DNA of 9,640 bases from an uncultured Zetaproteobacteria bacterium (lineage in GTDB: Bacteria; Pseudomonadota; Zetaproteobacteria; Mariprofundales; Mariprofundaceae): NCBI GenBank assembly GCA_913056285.1, contig CAJXNE010000069.1, forward strand, positions 1 through 9,640, in the 5' to 3' direction. This document shows positions 1-5,278 of this stretch, one piece after another. The notes below the pieces were generated by a model, which was given only the letters and a program-made list of their open reading frames with translations, made no database searches and was not told the DNA's origin. The stretch's first letter is position 1. Every line of letters begins with the position of its first letter. Made by a program: the position numbers and the translations under genes.

Positions 1-540
1 GGGAAAATGGTATTGTGGATTGCTGCCATCGGTCTGATGATCAATCTGATCATTATGCGCTGGTTGCACGGCAGCCACGATATCAATTCGCGTGCAGCCT
101 ACTGGCATGTGCTGGGCGATGCGCTGGGCTCTGTTGCGGCGATGATTGCCGGTGGTGTGATTCTGTTAACCGGCTGGATGCCGATTGATCCGCTTCTCTC
201 TTTTCTTGTGGCCGGAATTCTGGCCTGGGGCGGCTGGCGGTTGGTGCGTGAAACAACGCTGGAATTGATGATGGCGGTGCCTCAGGAACTGGACTTGCAT
301 GCGATAAAACAGGCGATGCAGGCCGTTGACGGGGTAAGCAGCGTACACCATATCCACCTGTGGCGCTTGCCAGCTGGGACCTTGGCATTGTCTGCACATA
401 TTCGGGTTGCGGATATGCATGATTGGTCAGCATTGTTGCCAGCACTGCTCGCAACATTGAAACAACAGGATATCAAGCATGCCACCTTGCAACCGGAGGT
501 GGAATGTCATGATTTCGCAAGCATTGAGCCGGGCGCATGA
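1..540 (+). CDS. Cation diffusion facilitator metal exporter, C-terminal part
   Basis: This is the 3' part of a CDF-family inner-membrane transporter, which exports Zn2+ or similar divalent metals in exchange for protons. The frame is open from base 1, so the gene starts upstream of the window. About 178 residues are visible. Two hydrophobic segments sit near the start, followed by HVLGDALGS, which carries the His-x3-Asp metal-site motif of CDF transmembrane helix 5. Another transmembrane segment ends near GGWRLVRE. The remainder is the cytoplasmic regulatory domain, with VDGVSSVHHIHLWRL, typical of the ZitB/CzcD branch. The C-terminus ends in a short acidic tail. The TGA stop at 538-540 shares its last two bases with the left arm of the palindrome that follows. 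The family call is firm, but the metal cannot be read from this fragment. Confidence 0.9.
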   Translation, partial: GKMVLWIAAIGLMINLIIMRWLHGSHDINSRAAYWHVLGDALGSVAAMIAGGVILLTGWMPIDPLLSFLVAGILAWGGWRLVRETTLELMMAVPQELDLHAIKQAMQAVDGVSSVHHIHLWRLPAGTLALSAHIRVADMHDWSALLPALLATLKQQDIKHATLQPEVECHDFASIEPGA

Positions 541-699
541 GCCACTTGCAAAAGTCGTGAGCGGCAATCTGCGTCCCCACTTTGGCGTATTTCCATGCTG
601 GATTTTCGAGCCATGGAACAACCATGCCTCTCAATCCACCCTGAAAATCCACTCAAAGTGGGATTTCATCTTATCCACCCAGACTTTTGCAAGTGGCTC
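539..699. repeat. 161-bp imperfect palindrome between the CDF gene and aat
   Basis: The outer arms are a perfect 18-bp inverted repeat, gagccacttgcaaaagtc at 539-556 and its complement at 682-699. Inside, cccactttg (576-584) pairs with 654-662. Then ggattttc (600-607) pairs with 643-650, and gagccatgg (608-616) pairs with 622-630 with one mismatch around a 5-nt loop. The 19-nt spacers between the first and second stems are equal in length on both sides. There is no coding capacity of its own and no clear target-site duplication. The left arm overlaps the CDF stop codon and the right arm ends two bases before the aat ATG. It looks like a MITE- or REP-type non-autonomous element, or a large bidirectional hairpin. 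Which of these it is remains inference. Confidence 0.8.
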
Positions 700-701
700 G
701 T

Positions 702-1334
702 ATGATCGCGTTTCCTGATCCGTCGCTGGCCGATGAACAGGGTTTGCTGGCGGCTGGCGGTAATCTGGAGCCGGACACATTGCTGGCGGCTTATGCCAAA
801 GGAATTTTCCCATGGTATGCGGAGGGGCAACCGGTACTGTGGTGGTCGCCCGACCCGCGCATGGTGTTGTTTCCTGACGAATTTCATTGTTCCAAGCGTC
901 TGGGCAGGCGTATGCGGCAAGGGCTGTATAGCGTGTCATTTGATGAGGCATTTGGTGATGTCATCCAGACATGTGCCGATATTCCACGCCGGGGCGAGGA
1001 TGGCACATGGATTCTGCCCGAAATGATCGAAGCTTATAAACGGTTATACCAACTAGGGGTGGCGCATTCGGTGGAAGTGTGGGAAGGCGATACGCTGGCA
1101 GGCGGTTTATACGGTGTGTTACAGAAGCGGATATTTTTTGCTGAGTCGATGTTCAGCCGCAAAATCGACGCCTCAAAGTGCGCTATTGCCTCCCTGTGTG
1201 AACGCGGTTTGCGGGATGGCTGGACGTTGATTGATTGTCAGTTTTATACGGATCATTTACACAGTCTCGGCGCACGCGAAATTTCCCGCAGTGATTTTTT
1301 GCAATATGTTTCTATTGATTTAAATAAACCCTAG
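702..1334 (+). CDS. aat: Leucyl/phenylalanyl-tRNA--protein transferase
   Basis: This cytoplasmic enzyme transfers Leu or Phe from aminoacyl-tRNA to the N-terminal Arg or Lys of proteins, marking them for ClpAP through ClpS (N-end rule). The 210-residue product has the family signatures in order. GLLAAGGNLEPDTLLAAYAKG and IFPWY lie near the N-terminus, followed by LWWSPDPRMVL. RGEDGTWI is central. FFAESMFSRKIDASK sits where FFGESMFS is usual. DCQFYTDHLHSLGAREISRSDF closes the fold. Length is slightly short of, but close to, typical Aat. I chose ATG 702 because family members start just before a short Pro/Asp stretch. A TTG at 687 would extend translation into the palindrome arm. No good Shine-Dalgarno is visible upstream, probably because the palindrome occupies that space. 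Confidence 0.95.
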   Translation: MIAFPDPSLADEQGLLAAGGNLEPDTLLAAYAKGIFPWYAEGQPVLWWSPDPRMVLFPDEFHCSKRLGRRMRQGLYSVSFDEAFGDVIQTCADIPRRGEDGTWILPEMIEAYKRLYQLGVAHSVEVWEGDTLAGGLYGVLQKRIFFAESMFSRKIDASKCAIASLCERGLRDGWTLIDCQFYTDHLHSLGAREISRSDFLQYVSIDLNKP

Positions 1335-1343
1335 TAATATACT
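1315..1343 (+). promoter_or_regulatory. Possible sigma-70 promoter for the small exported protein
   Basis: TTGATT at 1315-1320 and TATACT at 1338-1343 are separated by 17 nt, the ideal spacing. The -35 matches 4 of 6 bases and the -10 matches 5 of 6. It lies over the last codons of aat, and transcription would start near 1350. This is pattern matching only, with no other support. Confidence 0.4.
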
Positions 1344-1350
1344 CGGTCAT

Positions 1351-1460
1351 TGCCACACGGACGGGGGTTCCACTTTCGTGGGCATGGCGCTTGATGCGTA
1401 ACGTATTGCTTGCCCGAACGACTTTTTATGGTTGGGCGAATATTCTCTGACAGGGGGTGA
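1351..1460 (+). promoter_or_regulatory. Leader with hairpins upstream of the repeat protein
   Basis: If the promoter at 1315-1343 is real, the small exported protein has an untranslated leader of about 110 nt. Two stems can be drawn. One is tgccac (1351-1356) with gtgggca (1378-1384), with one bulge. The other is gccc-aac (1412-1419, one bulged g) with gttgggc (1431-1437). No U-tract follows either, so they are not standard terminators. It does not match any riboswitch class I can recall. A strong GGGGGTG Shine-Dalgarno ends the leader. Confidence 0.25.
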
Positions 1461-1463
1461 ATG

Positions 1464-1844
1464 ATGAAAAAAATATTTCCATACATGGCGCTGGCTTCGC
1501 TGTTGTTTTTACTCACAGCGCCGCTGGCCGAGGCTGCTGAATCGAATATAGGCGTGATGGCCGGCATCGTGATGCACTTAAACCACTATCCTTCCAGCGA
1601 TGAACAGACGCAATTGGCTGCCATTGCCGGCAATAAAAAATCAACAGCCGGTGAAAAAGTGCTGGCCAATGCCTTGATGCATATGCGCCATCAGGTTAAC
1701 GCTGCCGATGCCGCCTTGCTTCACCAGTTACAGAATGCTGCAGCAGCCAGCAGTCAGGAGAAAGAACTTGCCGGAATTCTGCTCGGCATTATGCATCACC
1801 CGTCCAGTGCAGATAAACAACGGCTGAAATCACTGCTCGATTAA
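1464..1844 (+). CDS. Small exported protein with 35-residue repeats, function unknown
   Basis: I do not recognise this 126-residue protein. Residues 1-25 form a signal peptide: MKK, a hydrophobic core, then a likely signal peptidase I site after AEA. The mature part is predicted helical, Ala/His/Met-rich and lacks Cys. It is internally repetitive with a 35-residue period starting at A33, A68 and A103. AGIVMHLNHYPSSDEQ matches ANALMHMRHQVNAADA and AGILLGIMHHPSSADK. The second halves of repeats 1 and 2 also align, and repeat 3 stops after its first half. A periplasmic helical-repeat protein is the likely form. I chose ATG 1464 over ATG 1461 because GGGGGTG at 1452-1458 is better spaced. The gene stands alone between aat and the DUF4438 gene. 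Confidence 0.8.
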   Translation: MKKIFPYMALASLLFLLTAPLAEAAESNIGVMAGIVMHLNHYPSSDEQTQLAAIAGNKKSTAGEKVLANALMHMRHQVNAADAALLHQLQNAAAASSQEKELAGILLGIMHHPSSADKQRLKSLLD

Positions 1845-1898
1845 CTGCTTCTCATGGCAGATTGATGCCTGCAAGTCAGGTAGCTTCATCATGGTGCT

Positions 1899-1920
1899 GA
1901 TTGCGAAATGCATCGCAATC
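1899..1920. repeat. Perfect 8-bp hairpin downstream of the repeat protein
   Basis: gattgcga (1899-1906) pairs perfectly with tcgcaatc (1913-1920) around a 6-nt loop. No T-run follows, so it is not a standard intrinsic terminator, although its place about 55 bp after the stop codon suggests 3'-end protection. The rest of 1845-2020 shows nothing else I can identify. Confidence 0.4.
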
Positions 1921-2025
1921 GGCTATCACTCGATGATTCAAATGTGTTACTGCATGAAAATATGTGAACTGCAAGGCTGTGCGGAATCCGGGGTAAGCCT
2001 TTCCTCTTGTCATAGCTTGTTTCTG

Positions 2026-2052
2026 CTCTGTGTCCTCCGCGTCCTCTGTGGT
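2026..2052. repeat. Three 9-bp units (CTCTGTGTC-type)
   Basis: CTCTGTGTC (2026-2034), CTCCGCGTC (2035-2043) and CTCTGTGGT (2044-2052) are head-to-tail 9-bp units, followed by gaaagg. They end about 23 bp before the DUF4438 start codon, and the gene's AAGGTG ribosome site follows them. A related set occurs at 9411-9436 in the dnaK-dnaJ gap. This kind of 9-bp-period tract recurs as an intergenic repeat in many proteobacterial genomes. Its function is unknown to me. Confidence 0.55.
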
Positions 2053-2075
2053 GAAAGGTTTAAGGTGATTTACAG

Positions 2076-2957
2076 ATGAGTTTAACAATCAATCGGAAGC
2101 AACTGGTCAAAACGGCAGTGCAAGGCGTGGTCTCTCCGGCCAATCAATGGGCGCCGTTCGAGGTGGGTTCGGCTGGCGAAACATTTGCATGGCCTTCGAC
2201 CGGCGGCATCACTTATAATGTTAAAATCGGCGATTCGGTGTTTGGTTGGGCCGGCGAGCATATCGAACCGGGCGTATCCTCAACGATGACCCATAAAAAT
2301 CGCAAAGCTGAAGCCGGATATCAGTTCCTGGCTTGCTGCGGCAATGAAGCGATGGTGATTTCAGGTGCCGCCAAGGGAGAAAAAGGAACGGTGCTCGGAC
2401 ATCACGGCGGCGTGGAACACCTCATGCTGGATTTTCCCGATGCCACCCTCGATAAGTTGACCTGCGATGATAAATTCCTGATCAAGGGTTACGGGCAGGG
2501 GCTGAAACTGATCGATCATCCGGATGTCTATATGTATAATCTCGACCCCGATGTGCTCGAAGCATGGGGTTTAAAAGAACGCGACGACGGCAAAATCGAG
2601 GTGCCGGTAAGCGTGATTGTGCCGGGCTATGCCATGGGTTCCGGCATCGGATCCTTATCCGTGACTACCGGCGATTACGATATTCTCTGCCATGATCAGA
2701 GCGTGGTGGAAGAATATGGCATGGATCGTCTGCGCTTTGGCGATTTCGTGGCGGTGCTGGATCACGATAATCGTTATGGGCGCACCTATCGCAAAGGCGC
2801 GATAACCATCGGCGTGGTGATTCATTCCGATTCACCGCTGGCCGGGCACGGGCCGGGCATGATGACCTTGATGAGCGCCTGCGATGAAAAGCTCGTTCCG
2901 GTGATTGACGCAGATGCCAACCTTGGGGTCATGAAACAGATTGGCCGCTTTGCCTGA
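2076..2957 (+). CDS. DUF4438 domain protein
   Basis: The 293-residue protein matches the DUF4438 family over its whole length, by my memory of the family pattern. The N-terminal part reads VKTAVQGVVSPANQW, then GGITYNVKIGDSVFGW and EHIEPGVSS. Next come CCGNEAMVISGAAKGEKGTV and HHGGVEHLMLDFPD, then GYGQGLKLIDHPDV with NLDPDVLE. The C-terminal part has VPVSVIVPGYAMGSGIGS, HDNRYGRTYRKGAITIGVVI and SPLAGHGPGMMTLMS. It has no signal peptide or membrane segment, so it is probably cytoplasmic. Conserved His, Asp and Cys residues (CCGNEA, HHGG, HDNRYGR) suggest a ligand or metal site, but no reaction is established that I know of. AAGGTG lies 9 nt before ATG 2076. The amidase gene follows within 10 bp, so co-transcription is likely. 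Confidence 0.85.
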   Translation: MSLTINRKQLVKTAVQGVVSPANQWAPFEVGSAGETFAWPSTGGITYNVKIGDSVFGWAGEHIEPGVSSTMTHKNRKAEAGYQFLACCGNEAMVISGAAKGEKGTVLGHHGGVEHLMLDFPDATLDKLTCDDKFLIKGYGQGLKLIDHPDVYMYNLDPDVLEAWGLKERDDGKIEVPVSVIVPGYAMGSGIGSLSVTTGDYDILCHDQSVVEEYGMDRLRFGDFVAVLDHDNRYGRTYRKGAITIGVVIHSDSPLAGHGPGMMTLMSACDEKLVPVIDADANLGVMKQIGRFA

Positions 2958-2966
2958 GTGCCACGC

Positions 2967-3767
2967 ATGATGCGCGTCGCCTGTATCCAGATGTGTTCCG
3001 GCACAGATCGCGATGTCAATCTGGATACTGCCGAAAAGCTGTTATCCCGTGCTTCGCAACAGGGTGCTGAACTGGCTGTGTTGCCGGAGAATTTCTCCTT
3101 CATGGGTGGCAGCGATGCCGACAACAAACAGCATGCCGAAGATCCATCCGATTCCGCAATACTGCAATTTCTGTCCGCTCAAGCGGCAACACATCACATG
3201 GCGATCATCGGCGGCTCTTTGTTATTGCATGGTCAAAGCGGGCGGCTGCGCAATGTCTGTCCGGCATTCGATGCCGGCGGCAACCAGCTTGCGATCTATG
3301 ACAAAATACATTTGTTCGATATGGATTATAATGGCGAATCTTATTGCGAATCGGCCCTGGTTGCGGCTGGCGATCATCCTTCAGCGATTCCGTGCGGTGC
3401 ATTCAGGGTCGGCTTGAGCATCTGTTATGACCTGCGTTTTCCTGAACTCTATCGTGCTTATGCCGATGATGGCTGCGATGTGTTGTGTAATGTGGCGGCG
3501 TTTACGGCCATCACCGGCCGTGCCCATTGGCAGACATTGCTCAAGGCCAGAGCCATTGAAAACCAATCGTATATGCTGGCAGCCGCACAATCCGGAACAC
3601 ATCCGGACGGGCGGCAAACCTGGGGGCACAGCATGATTATTGATCCATGGGGCGAGATGCTGGCCGAGCTGGAGGAAGGCGAAGGCATCGTGGTGGCAGA
3701 GGTATCGAAAAAACAATTGAATGCAGTCCGTCAATCACTCCCTGCATTGCAACATCGAAGAATATAA
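2967..3767 (+). CDS. Carbon-nitrogen hydrolase (nitrilase superfamily amidase, Nit1/Nit2-like)
   Basis: This is a cytoplasmic amidase of the nitrilase superfamily. The catalytic triad is visible: Glu in LPENFSFMGG, Lys in YDKIHLFDMD and the nucleophile Cys in GLSICYDLRFPELYR. The supporting RAIENQSYMLAAAQSG and WGHSMIIDPWGEML motifs are also present. The DKIHLFD and ICYDLRFPELYR context fits the Nit1/Nit2 branch, whose known members hydrolyse deaminated glutathione or omega-amides such as alpha-ketoglutaramate. Assignment to either substrate is inference. Length is 266 residues from ATG 2967. ATG 2970 (MRVACIQM) fits the family equally well, and a GTG at 2958 abuts the stop of the preceding gene. 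The Shine-Dalgarno (GAG at 2956-2958) is weak. The tight spacing suggests an operon with the DUF4438 gene. Confidence 0.92.
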   Translation: MMRVACIQMCSGTDRDVNLDTAEKLLSRASQQGAELAVLPENFSFMGGSDADNKQHAEDPSDSAILQFLSAQAATHHMAIIGGSLLLHGQSGRLRNVCPAFDAGGNQLAIYDKIHLFDMDYNGESYCESALVAAGDHPSAIPCGAFRVGLSICYDLRFPELYRAYADDGCDVLCNVAAFTAITGRAHWQTLLKARAIENQSYMLAAAQSGTHPDGRQTWGHSMIIDPWGEMLAELEEGEGIVVAEVSKKQLNAVRQSLPALQHRRI

Positions 3768-4081
3768 ACCCGACCGTTTTCCCTGGTTTCTCTATGAGCA
3801 ATATACATCGTCATTGTCCCATTTTCGCTAATGCCTTGTAATTAAAGGGCTTGCGCAACCTATCCACAGAAGCTGTGGATAACCTGGTGGATAAAAATCC
3901 GCTTTGTCATATTTGATATGCGGTGAAAAGCAGGTGCTGATCAGCGCCTAAAATATAGGCTTATGAATTAGGTCATATAAAACAATTAGTTGCACGCATT
4001 TTATAATAAGAACTATAGGCGAATGGCGTAAGTATTAAATTATTTTCATGGGCATATAACGGCGGTGGATAAATGCAGTGA
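3768..4081. other. AT-rich non-coding region between the amidase gene and trmL
   Basis: The 314 bp carry no plausible gene. The right two thirds is clearly AT-richer than the flanking genes. It holds the DnaA-box-like cluster at 3860-3894 and one more such box at 4064-4072. The palindrome gctgatcagc occurs near 3937-3946 inside a longer near-palindrome with a GATC core. Short stems also occur, such as catat-ttg-atatg and gccta-aaata-taggc. I find no convincing U-tailed terminator for either converging gene. The mix of DnaA boxes, GATC palindrome and AT-rich sequence resembles a replication origin or a DnaA-controlled site. Confidence 0.5.
3860..3894. promoter_or_regulatory. Cluster of DnaA-box-like sites
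   Basis: TGTGGATAA at 3874-3882 is an exact complement of the TTATCCACA DnaA box. CTATCCACA at 3860-3868 is an 8 of 9 match on the opposite strand, so the two form a 9-bp inverted repeat around a 3-nt spacer. GGTGGATAA at 3886-3894 is another 8 of 9 match, 12 bp further in the same orientation as the exact box. A fourth 8 of 9 box, GGTGGATAA, lies at 4064-4072, across AT-rich DNA. Binding by DnaA is inference from the motif. Confidence 0.55.
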
Positions 4082-4546
4082 TTACAATGTTTTCAACTGC
4101 CTTAAGGCTTCAAATGTAACAATAGAGCAGGCTGAGGAGAGATTCAGGGAACGCACCGGCGCATCCTTGCGCATGGGAATAGTGACCGCTTGCAAATCGC
4201 CAAGAATTTCGCGACTCAGGCCGCGTGTTTCCGGCCCGAATACCAACACATCACCGGCCTGAAAAGTGGTATCCCAATAACGATCTTCCACCTTCGAACT
4301 CAGGCCGAACCAGGTACTATTTTCACCGATAGCCCGGCGAACTGCCTGCCAGCTATCGTGCTCCTGAACGTCCAGATATTGCCAGTAATCCAGCCCGGCG
4401 CGTTTGAGTTGCTTGTCGGTAATCTCAAAGCCCAGTGGATGCACCAGATGCAGCTTGCAGCCCGTGCAGGCGCATAGCCGGGCGATATTTCCGGTATTGG
4501 GCGGTATTTCCGGCTCAACGAGTACAATATGCAGCGGTGGATTCAT
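4082..4546 (-). CDS. trmL: tRNA (cytidine(34)-2'-O)-methyltransferase
   Basis: This SPOUT-fold enzyme methylates the 2'-O of the wobble base in tRNA-Leu isoacceptors, using SAM. All three SPOUT motifs are visible in the 154 residues. PPNTGNIARLCA is at about 15-26 and FGPETRGL at 103-110. The knot-forming IPMRKDAPVRSLNLSSACSI is at 123-142. Length is normal for TrmL. Two extra residues (KDA where one small residue is usual) sit in the third motif. The start at 4546 gives MNPPLHIVLVEPE, as in relatives. No Shine-Dalgarno precedes it. Its ATG instead overlaps the TGA (4543-4545) of the upstream duplicate frame in an ATGA arrangement. The duplicated 5' end upstream is described separately. Confidence 0.93.
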   Translation of the reverse strand: MNPPLHIVLVEPEIPPNTGNIARLCACTGCKLHLVHPLGFEITDKQLKRAGLDYWQYLDVQEHDSWQAVRRAIGENSTWFGLSSKVEDRYWDTTFQAGDVLVFGPETRGLSREILGDLQAVTIPMRKDAPVRSLNLSSACSIVTFEALRQLKTL

Positions 4547-4558
4547 GCGTCTGCACGC

Positions 4559-4590
4559 AGGGGCAGGATGCCCCTCGGTGCGAAGCACCG
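4559..4590. repeat. Double-hairpin element A
   Basis: Two adjacent perfect hairpins lie just upstream of the trmL start. aggggca (4559-4565) pairs with tgcccct (4569-4575) around gga. cggtgc (4576-4581) pairs with gcaccg (4585-4590) around gaa. Read on the minus strand, the order is a GCAC-rich stem, then a stem with ATCCTGCC at its loop. Element B at 4706-4746 shares this order. It resembles REP/BIME-type palindromic units. Confidence 0.65.
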
Positions 4591-4669
4591 TAAATGAGGT
4601 GAAAACCACGTTTTTCGGCGAATGGCTCGGGGAGAGGTATGGATGCCGATCTCCGATTCAATCAAATCG

Positions 4670-4821
4670 GCGCATAGCCGGGCGATATTACCCGTGGTGG
4701 GTGGACAATTCGGCAGGATAGCCGAATTGGACGTGCCAGAGGCACGCCCGAAGGGTGAGGGACCAGAATGGCCCGAATCCATTTCCGGCTCGACGAGCAC
4801 GATATGCAGCGGCGTGGTCAT
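4670..4821 (-). pseudogene. Degenerate duplicate of the trmL 5' end
   Basis: From ATG 4821 the frame reads MTTPLHIVLVEPE, then about 25 unrelated residues, then PPTTGNIARLCA, and then loses similarity to TrmL. This is the TrmL N-terminus with its first SPOUT motif, interrupted by an in-frame 75-bp insertion that includes element B. gcgcatagccgggcgatatt is identical at 4670-4689 and at 4470-4489 inside trmL, exactly 200 bp apart. The open frame continues to a TGA at 4543-4545 that overlaps the trmL ATG, giving 92 residues. It has no tRNA-binding or knot motifs, so it cannot be a working methyltransferase. A vestige of duplication is the likely explanation. A role as a translated leader of trmL is possible but unproven. 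Confidence 0.75.
4706..4746. repeat. Double-hairpin element B inside the trmL duplicate
   Basis: caattcggc (4706-4714) pairs perfectly with gccgaattg (4721-4729) around aggata. cgtgcc (4732-4737) pairs with ggcacg (4741-4746) around aga. Together with sequence up to about 4780 it makes up the 75-bp insertion relative to the intact trmL start. On the minus strand the loop-proximal ATCCTGCC is shared with element A, and both stand in the same orientation. Confidence 0.65.
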
Positions 4822-4830
4822 GTTAAGTCA

Positions 4831-4861
4831 ATAAAAAAGGCAGGGAAATATCCCTGCCTTT
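4831..4861 (-). terminator. Rho-independent terminator of trxA
   Basis: aaaggcaggg (4836-4845) pairs perfectly with ccctgccttt (4852-4861) around a 6-nt loop. On the minus strand the stem is followed by TTTTTTAT. It begins about 20 bp after the trxA stop and should separate trxA from the trmL region downstream. Confidence 0.88.
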
Positions 4862-4881
4862 AGCAACTGTATCTGCAACTA

Positions 4882-5214
4882 TCAGTCCAGATGTTCGTCG
4901 ATGAATTCACTCAGCTTGGCCTTATTGACTGCGCCAACCTTGGTGCCCTGAACATTGCCATCATTGAACAGCATCAGGGTAGGTATGCCACGCACGCCGT
5001 ATTTGCCGGGTGTGTTGGGATTATCGTCGATATTGATTTTGGCAATTGTGACCTGACCTTGCTTCTCGCCTGCCACTTCGTCCAGAATCGGTGCGATTTG
5101 TTTGCACGGGCCGCACCATGGTGCCCAGAAATCAACCACAACGGGGCCGGACGCTTTTAATACATCAGCATCGAAGCTTTCGTCGCTAACATGAATAATC
5201 AAATCTGAAGACAT
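4882..5214 (-). CDS. trxA: Thioredoxin 1
   Basis: This is a cytoplasmic disulfide reductase that supplies electrons to ribonucleotide reductase, PAPS or Met-sulfoxide reductases and general protein thiols. It is recharged by thioredoxin reductase. The 110-residue protein shows the full thioredoxin fold. The buried Asp is in VVVDFWAPWCGPCK, with active-site Cys34 and Cys37. The cis-Pro is in RGIPTLMLF (Pro78), and VGAVNKAKLSEFIDEHL is at the C-terminus. There is no signal peptide. The start at 5214 (MSSDLI) is preferred over an in-frame ATG 10 codons upstream, because AGGA lies 7 nt before it and the family start matches. It is transcribed away from the methyltransferase gene and ends at a strong terminator. 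Confidence 0.97.
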   Translation of the reverse strand: MSSDLIIHVSDESFDADVLKASGPVVVDFWAPWCGPCKQIAPILDEVAGEKQGQVTIAKINIDDNPNTPGKYGVRGIPTLMLFNDGNVQGTKVGAVNKAKLSEFIDEHLD

Positions 5215-5278
5215 AAGTTTTCCTCGTGTGTTGGTGGAATACACGAAACGTTAGTCCGGGGGGGTAAAAGCGTCAACC
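5215..5278. promoter_or_regulatory. Divergent intergenic region, trxA and methyltransferase gene
   Basis: Only 64 bp separate the two start codons, so promoters for both directions must lie here or within the opposite gene. The trxA ribosome site (AGGA) and a run of seven G at about 5258-5264 before the methyltransferase ATG are visible. I could not assign clear -35/-10 pairs. Confidence 0.35.

Noticed and set aside
687..701. TTG 687 as the aat start
   Set aside because: It would put the start inside the palindrome arm and add five residues not typical of Aat. ATG 702 fits the family N-terminus better.
1351..1460. Known riboswitch such as c-di-GMP (GEMM) upstream of the exported protein
   Set aside because: I could not match the conserved core bases. 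Only weak stems are visible, so it is listed as an unassigned leader.
2026..2052. CRISPR-like array
   Set aside because: The units are 9 bp, contiguous and without spacers, and no cas gene is present.
3381..3734. Minus-strand frame of 117 codons inside the amidase gene
   Set aside because: It is antisense to the catalytic region of a clear nitrilase-superfamily gene, with no recognisable motif.
4543..4821. 92-codon minus-strand frame as a complete functional gene
   Set aside because: Only its first ~13 codons and a short later block resemble TrmL. The rest is read through the double-hairpin elements and spacer, and there is no SPOUT knot motif. It is kept as a degenerate duplicate.
4622..4834. 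Plus-strand frame over the trmL duplicate and element B
   Set aside because: It reads the hairpin repeats on the opposite strand of the trmL fragment, with no supporting start signals or homology.
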